Positions 1-9,733 of a DNA stretch of 64,000 nucleotides are shown piece by piece. The DNA is taken from the NCBI RefSeq assembly GCF_009192945.1, contig NZ_NSET01000021.1, positions 1 to 64,000 of the forward strand. The letters run 5' to 3'. Within the stretch, counting starts at the first letter, position 1; the number at the start of each line of letters is the position of its first letter. The notes beneath the pieces were generated by a model, which worked only from the letters and a program-made list of their open reading frames with translations, was not told the origin of the DNA and searched no databases. Made by a program: the position numbers and the translations under genes. The DNA is from Xanthomonas maliensis. GTDB taxonomy: Bacteria; Pseudomonadota; Gammaproteobacteria; Xanthomonadales; Xanthomonadaceae.

Positions 1-730
1 GCAGCGCCCAGGGGTAGCGTGTGCTATTGGCGCGCAACACCTCGACCTTGTAGCCGCCACTCGACGTGCTGACCACCGCCGCCTTGCGGTCGTGCGGCAG
101 TTGCGCCGGCTCACTGAGCTCGCCGGCAAACCCGCGATACTCCATCGCCGCCTTCAGGTCGTCGGCGCTCGACAGCGGCACCGTGTCGCCCCTGGCCTGC
201 GGCGCACCGATCCACTGCTTGGGCATGATCGGTTGCATGCGCTCGGCGCGCAGGGTGGCGTCGTTGGCATAGCGCTTGAGCGTGGCCGGCGTCAGCACAT
301 GCTCGGAGAACATGACCCACACCGTACCGCACAGCTGCGGCTGACGCAGGGTGATGAACTCCATGCGCTCGGCGTTGTGTTCCGAACGCGAGCACGCAGG
401 TAGACCGGCACCGACAAGCGGCTGCGCCGCGGCCGCCGACGGTTGCCGCCACAAGGTGCCATTCTGGGCAATCGCATAGGCTTCCCATTGCTTGGCGCCG
501 TACGGGCCGGATTGTTCGTAGAACAGATACAGCATGCCCTGCCGCAAGGTGCGCACCGCGTAGGTGTAGCCGGCGGACGAGACGTCTTCCTGGGTACCAC
601 GGCCTTTGGCGAACGGCCCCAGGCCCGCACCCGGGCAGGAGGTCGGCACTACCGTATAGCGCACCGGCAGGATGACCAGGCCGGCGCTATTGCAGACATC
701 GCATGGGGTGCAAGTGGCGTTCTGTGTCAT
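1..730 (-). CDS. T6SS effector, VasX-like N-terminal region (5' part only; runs off left edge)
   Basis: Only the first ~243 codons are in the window; the 3' part lies beyond position 1. The N-terminus carries paired cysteines (CTPCDVC) followed by GLVILPVRY, then TYAVRTLRQGMLYLFYE. A matching RTLRxG...YY block occurs in the complete effector at 2669-5965, so both share the same kind of N-terminal delivery region, which I recognise as the VasX/BTH_I2691-type T6SS effector family. The start at 730 overlaps the stop of the upstream DUF4123 adaptor gene by four bases (ATGA), indicating translational coupling. In this family the C-terminal part usually holds membrane-inserting helices; that part is not visible here, so the toxic activity cannot be stated. 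Confidence 0.75.
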   Translation of the reverse strand, partial: MTQNATCTPCDVCNSAGLVILPVRYTVVPTSCPGAGLGPFAKGRGTQEDVSSAGYTYAVRTLRQGMLYLFYEQSGPYGAKQWEAYAIAQNGTLWRQPSAAAAQPLVGAGLPACSRSEHNAERMEFITLRQPQLCGTVWVMFSEHVLTPATLKRYANDATLRAERMQPIMPKQWIGAPQARGDTVPLSSADDLKAAMEYRGFAGELSEPAQLPHDRKAAVVSTSSGGYKVEVLRANSTRYPWAL

Positions 731-1689
731 GGCGTGATGCGCTCCTGCGTCGAGGGGGCCTGAAAGTTGCCCGCTTCCATTCCGATGCCCTGCCAATGGG
801 CATCGTCCAGTTGATTGGCCAGCTCGGTGTAATCCTCGCCGGCGCTGACCTGTTCCAGCAGGGCCTGCACCTGCCGGTGTCGATAAAAACCGGGGCCCAG
901 ATGCAAGGCCTGCCATGCGAACAGATCCAGGCCGGCACCGGGACGCAGACCTCGGCGAACGCCGTGCTGGACGGCAAGCACCGCCGCGGAGAACTGCTCG
1001 CGCACGATCTGCGCGCCTTCGCTGTGGGCGCGGACCCATGCCTGGTTCAGTGCGCCGATGCCGTCCAGACGCTCCCAGGCCGACGGCGGCAAGACCGCGC
1101 TGGGAGTGACATCGAATTCACCACTGACGACCTGCAGGCTCTGCCAACGATCGATATAGGCGAGGGACGCAATTCCGTTGAGAAAGTAGGCCAACTGCGC
1201 CGGCGCGCAGGTCGACCAGAACATATCCGCGACCAGCGGGTCGTAATAGCGCAACCAGCGCGCCATGTGGGTTACGGGGTGGCGAGTCACGGCGGTGGTC
1301 GCCAACTGGCGCGTCAACTGGCCGATCGACAGGTCGGAGAAGATCCACGCGCAGGTGCGCTGAATCTGCCCGCGCTCCATCGCCTGCGGCGTGGTGTCGG
1401 CCAGCGCCATGTCGACTGCCAGGGCGGACAAGGTTGCATGCGCGCCGCGCTCGAGATCCAGTGCGAACACGACCGGCCAGAAGCGCTCTGGCAGCTTGTC
1501 GATCCTGACCGCCACCGGCGTCATCGCCGCATCCTCGATGTGCTGCCGGAAGCGGGTGTCGTGCGCGTCGTTGCCGCCGCTGGGCTGCATCAACAGGTAG
1601 CAGTGCGCACTGCCCGCTTGCGCGGCGAGTGCGTGCAGGCGTTCGTTGGCGTCCTCGGCACCAAGGCCTTGGGAAGCGGACTGGATCAT
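727..1689 (-). CDS. DUF4123-type T6SS effector adaptor/chaperone
   Basis: This 320-residue protein resembles the DUF4123 (Tap/TEC) adaptors that load cargo effectors onto VgrG. The N-terminal half contains the usual pattern of a short strand (CYLLMQPSG), an acidic and aromatic middle (PVAVRIDKLPERFWPVVFAL) and a helix beginning GAHATLSALAV. It sits directly before the partial VasX-like effector with a four-base ATGA overlap, the normal adaptor-effector arrangement. An in-frame TAA lies just upstream of the ATG at 1689, which supports that start. It is a diverged paralogue of the adaptor at 5958-6917. The family call rests on pattern and context, not on a profile search. Confidence 0.7.
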   Translation of the reverse strand: MIQSASQGLGAEDANERLHALAAQAGSAHCYLLMQPSGGNDAHDTRFRQHIEDAAMTPVAVRIDKLPERFWPVVFALDLERGAHATLSALAVDMALADTTPQAMERGQIQRTCAWIFSDLSIGQLTRQLATTAVTRHPVTHMARWLRYYDPLVADMFWSTCAPAQLAYFLNGIASLAYIDRWQSLQVVSGEFDVTPSAVLPPSAWERLDGIGALNQAWVRAHSEGAQIVREQFSAAVLAVQHGVRRGLRPGAGLDLFAWQALHLGPGFYRHRQVQALLEQVSAGEDYTELANQLDDAHWQGIGMEAGNFQAPSTQERITP

Positions 1690-1760
1690 TGCGGCGGCTT
1701 ATCCAAGATCCACGCCGGCTTCGGAACGCAGCTCCGCGCTTGCCAAACTCGGCTCCGCAG

Positions 1761-2672
1761 TTAGGTCGAACTGTGGCTCTGTGTGGCGGCCAACGCTTCT
1801 ACTTGTTCAATGCTCAATGCAGGACCGCCAACGGTTGCCATCACCTCGGCGGTGAACGGCTCCAGGTCCCTGCCCGCACGGCGTTTGCGGAGTGCCTCGC
1901 CTGGCTGGATTGGCGGGCCATCCTCTTCCATATAGCGGCGAATGTGCTCGTAGAGCCGCCACAACAATTCGTCTTCGTACCAACCGAGATAGCCGATCGA
2001 TTCACGCGCATAGAGCTTCTTCGGGTCATCCGGGTGCGGTGCCCACAGCTCCAATCGATATGAGTCGCGCATCGTCTCTCCCATGAGCTGATTGAACTTG
2101 TAAGTCCGCGCCTGCAGCGTCTGCCAATCTGCTGATTGAGGTGGAAGGAAGCCAGGCATGGCCCAGAACTTCCAAAAAGAAACATGGCGGATGCGCGAAA
2201 ATAATACCTGCTTCGTTTTGCGATTGAATAATACCGGCTGATCCTTCGGATAAAGATAGTTAATTTTCAGCAAATGAACTGCACCAATCAGGAAAAAAAA
2301 TCCAACTGGCAGACACATAAACCAAGTGATTGGATCAAATATTCCAAAACCAGATAGACCCAGCCAGAAAAAACCGCCGGATCCAATCAATGTCATCCAA
2401 CCACCGAACCCGACATCTCCACGCTCGGCCCCTGCGCCTAAAACACTTCCGACACTGATGGCATCGGGGTAAACGGCTACTAATGAGTCGCAGCTGCTCA
2501 CTTGTTCGTGTACCGGCTGACGCTTGTCAACAGGCGCAACTCGATAAGGCGTAGGACTGAGCATCAACTTCAGCTGTTCCTGAGATAGCTCGAACTGCGG
2601 CTCGCCTCCCTGCCACTCTGGCAACAGCACCCGATAGGCGGGATTTTTGACATCATTCATTGCCCGACTCAC
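1761..2672 (-). CDS. DUF6708-like membrane protein, putative immunity protein
   Basis: A 303-residue protein with a hydrophobic hairpin in the middle (about residues 95-135: WMTLIGSGGFFWLGLSGFGI, then WFMCLPVGFFFLIGAVHLL), followed by a soluble region beginning near YLYPKDQPVLFNRKTKQVLF. This is the pattern of DUF6708 proteins often found beside VasX-like T6SS effectors. The GTG at 2672 overlaps the effector stop (GTGA); an ATG four codons on (2660) is an alternative. The segment around 2170-2480 is much richer in A+T than its surroundings, which fits acquisition with the effector. An inner-membrane immunity role is inferred from position directly after a pore-type effector and from the membrane helices. 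Confidence 0.6.
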   Translation of the reverse strand: MSRAMNDVKNPAYRVLLPEWQGGEPQFELSQEQLKLMLSPTPYRVAPVDKRQPVHEQVSSCDSLVAVYPDAISVGSVLGAGAERGDVGFGGWMTLIGSGGFFWLGLSGFGIFDPITWFMCLPVGFFFLIGAVHLLKINYLYPKDQPVLFNRKTKQVLFSRIRHVSFWKFWAMPGFLPPQSADWQTLQARTYKFNQLMGETMRDSYRLELWAPHPDDPKKLYARESIGYLGWYEDELLWRLYEHIRRYMEEDGPPIQPGEALRKRRAGRDLEPFTAEVMATVGGPALSIEQVEALAATQSHSST

Positions 2673-5600
2673 CCTTTGACTATTTGTTGGACCAGCACTT
2701 GCCTCTCACCGGACGATTCGCCAATGGTCACTTCGAGCTGTGCGCTTCTATACAAAGCGCCGTCCACACCGATCTGGATGACCACCACGTCGGCCTCCGA
2801 CTGCAGCCTGGCCTGATCCACGCCTGGGAGTTTTGCCTGCATGGCGCCCTGTCCGTTGCTGTACGTATAGACTGTGGACGAAATACCCCGGTTATCGGCA
2901 AGGACAACGGCAAGCATATAGCTGAGATGCGTGCGCAGCTCCTGCGGCATCCACAACCGCGTGATCACGGATTTTGACCATATCCGGTCATCGTCGTTAC
3001 CGAAAGCCAATGCGTCTGCCGCAGCGGCGGACGCGCCGAGGCTCTTGAGCCATTCCGTGCCGCATTCAAACTCAACGCGAATACCCATCAGCAACTTATT
3101 GAGCTCTTCTTGTTCGCGCTGCGGACTTCCCCACTTTACATCTGCATCCGCAATACCCCAGATACTCTTAGCAGCCCATTCCTCGGTCGGAGTGTCTTGC
3201 AGACGCATCGCTACATAACCTGCCAGCAGGCCGAGCCCGATCAGTATGAGGCCCCAGCCTGTCCACGACAGACCAAGCATACCTGCAGACGCAGCGCCCG
3301 CAGACGCTGCTGCGGCATCTGCGGCGGCAGCGCCAGAAGCAATAAAAGTTGTCTTAGCCCCCATCCATGACGCATACATAGCTCCAAGAAAGAAAGCCCC
3401 TTGGATTCCGTATGAGAGGGCAGCATCTCTATCACTCGTTTTAATTCTGGAAAGAGCTGAAAAAATAGATAAGCACACATCAATTAACAGCCCCGCAGCA
3501 GAAAGCCTTCCCGCCGTCCATTTCAGCACGCGCGCGCGCCCTACTGCCGCATCGATCCCCTTCGCCTTGTCCAGGTGTTTGTAGATGGCCTCGCCGACCT
3601 CCAGGCTTGCCGCGACAAGCCCCATACCGGCGCCGAGCAAACTGGCGTAAGCGATCTCGCGCTCTTTCTCAGTCCCAAACGTCAGCGTATGCATTGCCTT
3701 GGCAATGGAATAGGCCTGCAGCACTCCCCCTGCTGCGGAAAACGCGGCTGATCCCTCGCGCAGCGCCTTCGCCGTCGAATCCCCCCATAGCTTGAGCTCG
3801 TTGCCAGCCAGCGTTGTGCCTTTTCCAACCTTTTCACCCATTTTCTCGCCAAAGGCCCAGACTCTGACGACCTGCTTCGACAGCGCATCAGGGGTGTTGA
3901 TCGCCATCGCCAAGGAGCCGGCCAGCATCAGGCTCTTCACCTTGCCACTTTGGCGCGGTACCGCGGATGCGGCCTGACTCGCCGTTTCGGCACTGCTCTG
4001 GCGCAGACGCTCGCCCGCCAACTGCCAGAACTGAGCAGCCTGACCAAACCGCAGGTCCATCCGTATTGCTTCCTTGCCTGGGCCCGCAGCCTCCACAAGA
4101 CCTGCCATCAAGCGCTCAAACGCTGCACCAGCGGCCGTGGACCACGCCTTTTTCTTCTCCATGCTCAAAGCCACACCACCAGCAACAACGATCAGCGGGT
4201 GACCAATGGCAGCGGCGAGCGTTTTCAGGGTGGGCAGCGAGCTTACTGTCTTGTCATAAAACGGGAAGGCCTTGATCAGACGCTGATCGGCCTTCATTTG
4301 GCCCTCGGCGGCCTTACTGGTGTCTTCAAACAACTTGAAGAGATTCTTGGCTTCCTTGTGAATCTTGGTTTCTTTGAATGCCTTGTGGAAGGCGTCCTGG
4401 TTGCCCAGCAGGGCGCGCGTGAGAAGCGCTTCCTTCAATTCGGGATCGTCCTTGATAAAATCGCCGTACCACTCCAGACCATTGTCGGTCATTGCGCCGC
4501 CATTGGTGATGTCTGCAACGATGCTTGCAAAATGCAAGCCATCCATCCTCACCTGCCCGGAGCAATCGTTGTCCGTCACCAGCTTGCGCGCTGCCGACTG
4601 GATCCAGGCTTTATGGTCGAGTTCCACCCGTGCCAGTTTCTTGGCATCGGCTTGCAACAATGCGTTGTAACCCTTCAAGAACGTACGAAAGGGGTAATCG
4701 CCGTTCTTCGACTTGAGCTTGTCCAGCACCTGCTGCTTGAGCTCGGCAGTGTCCTTATCCAATCCTCGACTATTCTGCAGGACGATGGTGCCGTTGCTGA
4801 AATCAGGCATGTACTCGCCGCGCGCATCGATTTTCCCGCCAGGCTGAAAGAACGTGCCCGCAGGCAGCTCCTTGGCAGCCATCATTCGGTCAAATTCGAC
4901 GCGCGAGACCTGTTTTCCACCGACACCATTTTGCTTCAGGGTCGCGATCTGTTGTTTCTTGGCAGCGTTCTGCGCGTCGATCTCTTTGAGCAGACCTTCA
5001 ATCGTGAGCGCACTCTGAAGCCGCCAGGGGTGATTCTGGCTTTGCTTTTCCTTATCGTAGAGCCAAGCCTTTGCACTGTTGCACTGCGTCAGGCGAGCAG
5101 AGGCAGTCTCCGCGGTCATTCCCACCGCGTCAGGCACGCTGACGATCTTGAGTTGCTCGACAGTGAACTGGCCGTTGCTTGCTTTGACCAGCCTCTGCGC
5201 CTCCTGCATTAGATCCGCAGCACTTTCTGGGCGTATGCTCCCATTGCCGGGTTTATCCCGGGCAAGGACTAGCGGCGGATATGGCGTCTGCAGCAAATGA
5301 TTATCCGGTGGTGCGCCGTCATAATCGGCTACGACGTTGGCGATTGTATTTTCCGTCAGCTGTAACGAACGCGCGCACTCAACCTTTGGCACATCGATTA
5401 ACGTCATACGGGCGTTGCGCTGACTGGTGTTCGCCGCATAGAAATCACGCACAGGAGCCGACCACGGATGATCGCTGTATCCCACCCAGATCTGGCCGGC
5501 GCTCTTGGGCTCTGGAATGACCAACAGCATGGCACTGGCATAGGCTACTGTGCGTTGACAGGTGAATCCTGTCTCCGCTTTTGCGCCTGCGCTCTCGATC

Positions 5601-5965
5601 AAGGGCAAGGGATAAGGCGAGAGATAGCCACCGTCTGATACCTGAAAGGCCTGCCAGCCCCTGGTTTGCTTGAGTGCTGCTGTATGTGGCGTGGCGTAGT
5701 ACACCATCACATAACCGGCACGAAGCGTCCGCATGACATAGCGGCCGAACTCCAGCTTTGGACCAGCGACATCTTTGTCTAGCAAAGCAGCACATTTTTG
5801 CTGCTTTGCCTCGCCATACACCGCATCCGCCAACCCTGGCCTAACCAGCAAGAATGGTAGCCCGGCCTTAACGCACGCAGGGCAACCTGTCCCCTGCCCG
5901 TCTGGTGTCGCCGCGGCGGCTTTCTGCGCGTTGGAGGAGTAGGGACCTTGTTGACCGTCAGCCAT
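2669..5965 (-). CDS. T6SS effector, VasX-like membrane-active toxin
   Basis: This protein has 1098 residues from the ATG at 5965, preferred over an in-frame start at 6043 because AAGGAAAT lies just upstream and it overlaps the adaptor gene by only eight bases. The N-terminal ~170 residues hold the paired-cysteine segment (GTGCPACVKAGLPFLLVRPG) and MRTLRAGYVMVYY typical of VasX-like effectors. The C-terminal 400 residues contain several hydrophobic stretches, at roughly residues 588, 680, 780, 820, 858 and 905 (for example GWGLILIGLGLLAGYVAMRL). This is the architecture of colicin-like T6SS effectors that permeabilise the inner membrane. It lies between its DUF4123 adaptor and a DUF6708 membrane protein. 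Pore formation is inferred from the family; no enzymatic motif was seen. Confidence 0.75.
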   Translation of the reverse strand: MADGQQGPYSSNAQKAAAATPDGQGTGCPACVKAGLPFLLVRPGLADAVYGEAKQQKCAALLDKDVAGPKLEFGRYVMRTLRAGYVMVYYATPHTAALKQTRGWQAFQVSDGGYLSPYPLPLIESAGAKAETGFTCQRTVAYASAMLLVIPEPKSAGQIWVGYSDHPWSAPVRDFYAANTSQRNARMTLIDVPKVECARSLQLTENTIANVVADYDGAPPDNHLLQTPYPPLVLARDKPGNGSIRPESAADLMQEAQRLVKASNGQFTVEQLKIVSVPDAVGMTAETASARLTQCNSAKAWLYDKEKQSQNHPWRLQSALTIEGLLKEIDAQNAAKKQQIATLKQNGVGGKQVSRVEFDRMMAAKELPAGTFFQPGGKIDARGEYMPDFSNGTIVLQNSRGLDKDTAELKQQVLDKLKSKNGDYPFRTFLKGYNALLQADAKKLARVELDHKAWIQSAARKLVTDNDCSGQVRMDGLHFASIVADITNGGAMTDNGLEWYGDFIKDDPELKEALLTRALLGNQDAFHKAFKETKIHKEAKNLFKLFEDTSKAAEGQMKADQRLIKAFPFYDKTVSSLPTLKTLAAAIGHPLIVVAGGVALSMEKKKAWSTAAGAAFERLMAGLVEAAGPGKEAIRMDLRFGQAAQFWQLAGERLRQSSAETASQAASAVPRQSGKVKSLMLAGSLAMAINTPDALSKQVVRVWAFGEKMGEKVGKGTTLAGNELKLWGDSTAKALREGSAAFSAAGGVLQAYSIAKAMHTLTFGTEKEREIAYASLLGAGMGLVAASLEVGEAIYKHLDKAKGIDAAVGRARVLKWTAGRLSAAGLLIDVCLSIFSALSRIKTSDRDAALSYGIQGAFFLGAMYASWMGAKTTFIASGAAAADAAAASAGAASAGMLGLSWTGWGLILIGLGLLAGYVAMRLQDTPTEEWAAKSIWGIADADVKWGSPQREQEELNKLLMGIRVEFECGTEWLKSLGASAAAADALAFGNDDDRIWSKSVITRLWMPQELRTHLSYMLAVVLADNRGISSTVYTYSNGQGAMQAKLPGVDQARLQSEADVVVIQIGVDGALYRSAQLEVTIGESSGERQVLVQQIVKG

Positions 5966-6917
5966 GTCGGATTTCCTTATCGATATCAACGCCGTCACGG
6001 CGGACCAGATGACTGAGTGCTTCGCGAATCTGGTTCCAGCCATCAGGATCTGGGATGTCTTGCAGCAACTGGCTCAAGCTCTGCTCTCCGGCGAGTGCCC
6101 GCGCAATTGCCGATTCAATGCGTGGATGCTCCAGCACACGAGGATGCACCTGAAAAATATAGGCAGCCAGCAGCGCGCGATCCTGCCGGCTAGTCACTCC
6201 CGATGCGGCAATAGCGCTCACTGCATCGCCCGTGCGTTGCAGATAATCGCTAGGCAGTTCGTCGGCAAAGCTCAACCAGCCTCTCAGCAGTTCTTGTACG
6301 ATCTCGCTCATTTTTGCGCGATCCCACTGCTGCGTCGTCAGACGAAGCGACGGCGCCGCAACATCCGGATCAGCCTGGTAGATGACAAGGTTATTGCGGC
6401 GGTCCAGCGCAATCCAACTGGAGACGGGCCCAAGCAAGGCGGCACGTTGTTCACGCGATAAGGCGGGCCACATCCACTCCATGACGCGCCGATCATTCCA
6501 ACGCAAGACGCGTCGCCCTCCGTCCCCCGCAACTGGCAATTGGATGCAGCGGCTCAGATGGTGGGCGAGCGCTACTGGATCTACCTGCTTGTCGATTAGC
6601 AGCCAGCCACCGATGGTGAATCCCGCTTCCGCCTCATCAGATGGGATACGCTGCTCCTGGACAGCCGCAAAGACGCTTGCTTCCAGCAAGGCAAGATTGG
6701 GACGGTCCAGCACAATCAGCCTTGGTTGCTGGCTCCTTTCAAATGCTGGGTGCTTAATGGGAATGTCCCAGGATGCGGCGCACGCGACGTGGGGCCAATC
6801 CAGAGGGAACGGCTCCCTAAGGATTGGATCGACGAAGAGATAGGCGGCCTTTTCCTCATCTCGCAGCAGGAGCTCGCTGAGTTGTTCAATCATCGCTTCC
6901 AACATTCGAGATGACAC
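5958..6917 (-). CDS. DUF4123-type T6SS effector adaptor/chaperone
   Basis: A 319-residue DUF4123-like protein: the N-terminal half has LFVDPILREPFP, the tryptophan-rich strand around residue 45, LIVLDRPNLALLEASVFAAV and the GGWLL turn. It starts with GTG at 6917 immediately after the vgrG stop (6918) and overlaps the effector start by eight bases, giving the order vgrG-adaptor-effector-immunity. An internal ATG at 6905 (fifth codon) is an alternative start. By family, it should hold the N-terminal region of the VasX-like effector and hand it to the VgrG tip. Its G+C content is visibly lower than that of the vgrG gene upstream. Confidence 0.75.
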   Translation of the reverse strand: MSSRMLEAMIEQLSELLLRDEEKAAYLFVDPILREPFPLDWPHVACAASWDIPIKHPAFERSQQPRLIVLDRPNLALLEASVFAAVQEQRIPSDEAEAGFTIGGWLLIDKQVDPVALAHHLSRCIQLPVAGDGGRRVLRWNDRRVMEWMWPALSREQRAALLGPVSSWIALDRRNNLVIYQADPDVAAPSLRLTTQQWDRAKMSEIVQELLRGWLSFADELPSDYLQRTGDAVSAIAASGVTSRQDRALLAAYIFQVHPRVLEHPRIESAIARALAGEQSLSQLLQDIPDPDGWNQIREALSHLVRRDGVDIDKEIRHG

Positions 6918-9662
6918 CTATATGTAGGCCGCGCCGCCCGCAGCTTTTGCCGCGATATCTTTAGAGCAATCTTTGAGGCCACTCGTGGGTATCAGGATAC
7001 TGGTTGAAGCCCCCTGCGGCCCCAACCACTCCCGCTTGCCGCCCTTGAACTCCACCTTGCCCGGTGCGCCGAGTTCGATGTTGTCGCCTTCCAGCCGCAG
7101 GTAGGCGCCGGCGGCGGTGGCCAGCAGGTGCTTGGTCGGTGCCGACAAGGCGATGTCGGCGGTGGTGCTGACGATGCGCACCTGGGTCTTGGCCGCCAGG
7201 GTGGCGGTGTTCTTGTGCGCGCGTGCGCTGACCGTGCCTTGGGCGGCGTGCAGGGCGATGCCGGTTTCCTGGTTGGGGCTGCCGGCGGCGGCCTTGCTGC
7301 CCTGGGTGTACAGCACCAGCCCACCGGCCACCGCCAGCACCAGGTGGCCCTGGCTCAGCCAGTTCAGTGCGCTGCCGGCCAGCAGCGTGGTCTGGGTGCC
7401 CGAGACCCACACCTGGTCGGCGGGGGTCAGGCTCATCACGCCGGCCTGGCCGCTGCCCAGCAGCACCGGGGCGCTCCAGCCGGGCACCTCGCCAGCGCCA
7501 CCGCCGATCTCGCCGGCCGCGCTGCCGCTGTGGGTGGCCTGCAGGTGCTCCTGCAAGGTCTTCAGGCCGTCCTGGGTCGGCAGCGCCTCCGCCTCGCTCG
7601 GTAGGCCCGCCTGCTGGGTGCGGGCGGCGTCGTTGAGGCTTTTGAGCAGGTCGCTGCCCTGCTGCAGCTGGCTCAGCGCGCCGGTGGCGGCCAGTTGCGT
7701 GTTGCCCGGTTCGCTGGTCAGCAGCAGGCCTTGGCCGGCACGCAGGGCGCCAGCGGCCTGGCTGGACAGCTCGGCGCCGAAGCCGCGCTCGTCCTGGCGG
7801 AGGTTGTCGGCGCCGCCCTTCAGATGGCCCAGCGTCAGCGTGCTGGCATGTTGGGTGGTGGACAGCTGGGCGCGGCCCTGGCCGGGGGTGTCGTCCAGCC
7901 GCAGCTGTTGGTAGCCGCCGGTGCCGGACTGGCTCTGCGCCAGCGCCTGGCTCTTGAAACCGGTGAACACTGCGCCGTGGTCGTTGCCGTCGAACCAGGC
8001 CGGCGCATTGCCGGTGGCGCCGGCACCGCCGCCGCCGAGCTGGTTGTGCGCGGCGTTGTCCTGGCCGCGGCCGTTGTACAGCGCGCCGACCACCACCGGG
8101 CGGTCGATGTCGCCTTCCAGGAAACCGACCAGCACTTCCTGGCCCTGGCGCGGCAGCACCACGCCGCCCCAGTTGTCGCCGGCCCAGGGCGTCATCACCC
8201 GCACCCAGGTCCAGGCCTGACCGCTGCCGGGGGCGTTGTCCTCGCCACTGGGGTGGGCCTGCCCGCCGCTGGCGTTGCCGCCGCGCTGCCAGGGGAATTG
8301 CACCTTGATGCGGTGGTCGCGGTCGGACTGCAGCGGCGCGCCGTCGCTGACCACGATCGCGCTCAGCGTGCCGGTCACGGTCGGCTTGGGATGCAGGCGG
8401 GCGCCGTGGCCGTCTTCGGTTTGCGGGCGATAGGTCAGCGTCTGCGGCAGCGCCAGCAGCCGGTTGTCGTAAAAGTCGCTCTCGGCCGGCAGCGGGGTGT
8501 CGGTGTCGGCCAGTCCGCGCAGCGCTGGCGGCAGGGCGACACCGGGCGCGGCATGCGGGCCGAGCAATTGCTCCAGCGCGTCGAACACCTCGGCGCCGAG
8601 GTTGTTGCGCGCGGCATGCTCGACCTGCAGGCACAGGAACTGCGCATCGGCGTCCACGCCCGGATGCTGGCTGAGCGCAAAGCGGGTGCCGGGGGCGGCG
8701 CGGCGCCAGTGGCCGGCGGCGTGGATCAACTGGCTGCGCACGCGCTGCGCATCCAGATGTTGTTGCGCGCGGCGCTGGCCCTGGGCGCGGTCCACCCAGC
8801 CGTACGGGCCACTGGTGTCGGCATCCTCGGCGGCGATGCCGTCAGTCGCATTGGCCTCGGCACTGGCCGGGCGCAGGTCCAGGCTGCGGTAGTCCCAGCT
8901 GGCGCGCGCCAGCTTGGCCGTGCAGGCGCGGCGCATGACCGCCCATTGCTGCAGGCTGTCCTCGCGCTCGGTGGCATCGGCGCGGTGATAGCGCACGCTG
9001 CCGATCGCCGGGGCGGCATCCACCTGGTCGGCCAGCACCAGGGTGTGGCTGCCCAGCCGCTCGGACGCTGCATCGCCACGGTGTTCGAACCAGAAGTAGA
9101 TGCCTTCCTCGGCCAGCAAGCGCTGTACGAAGGCCAGGTCGGTCTCCTGGTATTGCGTGGTCAGGCTGCGCTTGGGGTAAACGCTGGCATCGGCCAGCGA
9201 CCAACGCCAGGCCGCAGTCACCGCACCCTGGTCGGCGTAGTCGGAGAACACGCTCTCGACGATCTCCACCACGCTCATGTCGTGGAAGACGTAGCTGTCC
9301 ACGCGCTGGCCCAACAGCGCCAGCCACGGCTCCACCGTCAAGCGGTAGCGCGCCAGGCCGCCATTGCTGCCGACCTGCGCGATGGCGGTGACGTGGCCAT
9401 GGAACGGCCGCAACTCGGTGCGCGAATCGGCGGTGAGCAACTCCAGCAGCACCGGCTTGCCCAGCGCCTGCGCCAACGGCAGACCGGCGTCGGTGGATAG
9501 CGCGGTGATCTCCAAGCGGAACCCGCCGCCGTCGATGCGCTCGGTGCCGGCGAAACGCTCGGCCACCAGACGCTCGCCCCCGAAAGGGGTGTGCAAGCGC
9601 AGCAAGCGCTCCTGCTGGCCCGGTGCGGCCAGGGCGGACAACACGGTGGCGACCAGATCCAT
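6918..9662 (-). CDS. vgrG: VgrG/TssI tip protein (copy 1, cargo for VasX-like effectors)
   Basis: A 914-residue VgrG: gp27-like N-terminal part (RFHGH-type segment near residues 85-95, TTQYQETDLAFVQRLLAEEG around 165-185), gp5-like OB and needle region (VQFPWQRGG near residue 455, WAGDNWGGVVLPRQGQEVLV near 495, GDIDRPVVVGALYNG near 520), then a DUF2345-type C-terminal domain ending in SGLKDCSKDIAAKAAGGAAYI. No separate enzymatic C-terminal extension is evident. The protein forms the trimeric spike at the Hcp tube end. The downstream DUF4123/effector genes suggest it carries the VasX-like toxins non-covalently. Confidence 0.95.
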   Translation of the reverse strand: MDLVATVLSALAAPGQQERLLRLHTPFGGERLVAERFAGTERIDGGGFRLEITALSTDAGLPLAQALGKPVLLELLTADSRTELRPFHGHVTAIAQVGSNGGLARYRLTVEPWLALLGQRVDSYVFHDMSVVEIVESVFSDYADQGAVTAAWRWSLADASVYPKRSLTTQYQETDLAFVQRLLAEEGIYFWFEHRGDAASERLGSHTLVLADQVDAAPAIGSVRYHRADATEREDSLQQWAVMRRACTAKLARASWDYRSLDLRPASAEANATDGIAAEDADTSGPYGWVDRAQGQRRAQQHLDAQRVRSQLIHAAGHWRRAAPGTRFALSQHPGVDADAQFLCLQVEHAARNNLGAEVFDALEQLLGPHAAPGVALPPALRGLADTDTPLPAESDFYDNRLLALPQTLTYRPQTEDGHGARLHPKPTVTGTLSAIVVSDGAPLQSDRDHRIKVQFPWQRGGNASGGQAHPSGEDNAPGSGQAWTWVRVMTPWAGDNWGGVVLPRQGQEVLVGFLEGDIDRPVVVGALYNGRGQDNAAHNQLGGGGAGATGNAPAWFDGNDHGAVFTGFKSQALAQSQSGTGGYQQLRLDDTPGQGRAQLSTTQHASTLTLGHLKGGADNLRQDERGFGAELSSQAAGALRAGQGLLLTSEPGNTQLAATGALSQLQQGSDLLKSLNDAARTQQAGLPSEAEALPTQDGLKTLQEHLQATHSGSAAGEIGGGAGEVPGWSAPVLLGSGQAGVMSLTPADQVWVSGTQTTLLAGSALNWLSQGHLVLAVAGGLVLYTQGSKAAAGSPNQETGIALHAAQGTVSARAHKNTATLAAKTQVRIVSTTADIALSAPTKHLLATAAGAYLRLEGDNIELGAPGKVEFKGGKREWLGPQGASTSILIPTSGLKDCSKDIAAKAAGGAAYI

Positions 9663-9733
9663 GGAAGCTCCTTACGTAGATGCAGAATGCAATGCGCCGC
9701 CGTGCCCCAGCACGGCGGCGCCGGTCAGGCAGT

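Noticed and set aside
7128..9500. Long plus-strand open frames opposite the first vgrG
   Set aside because: High-G+C antisense shadows: no ribosome site, no family motifs, and the minus-strand frame is an unmistakable VgrG.
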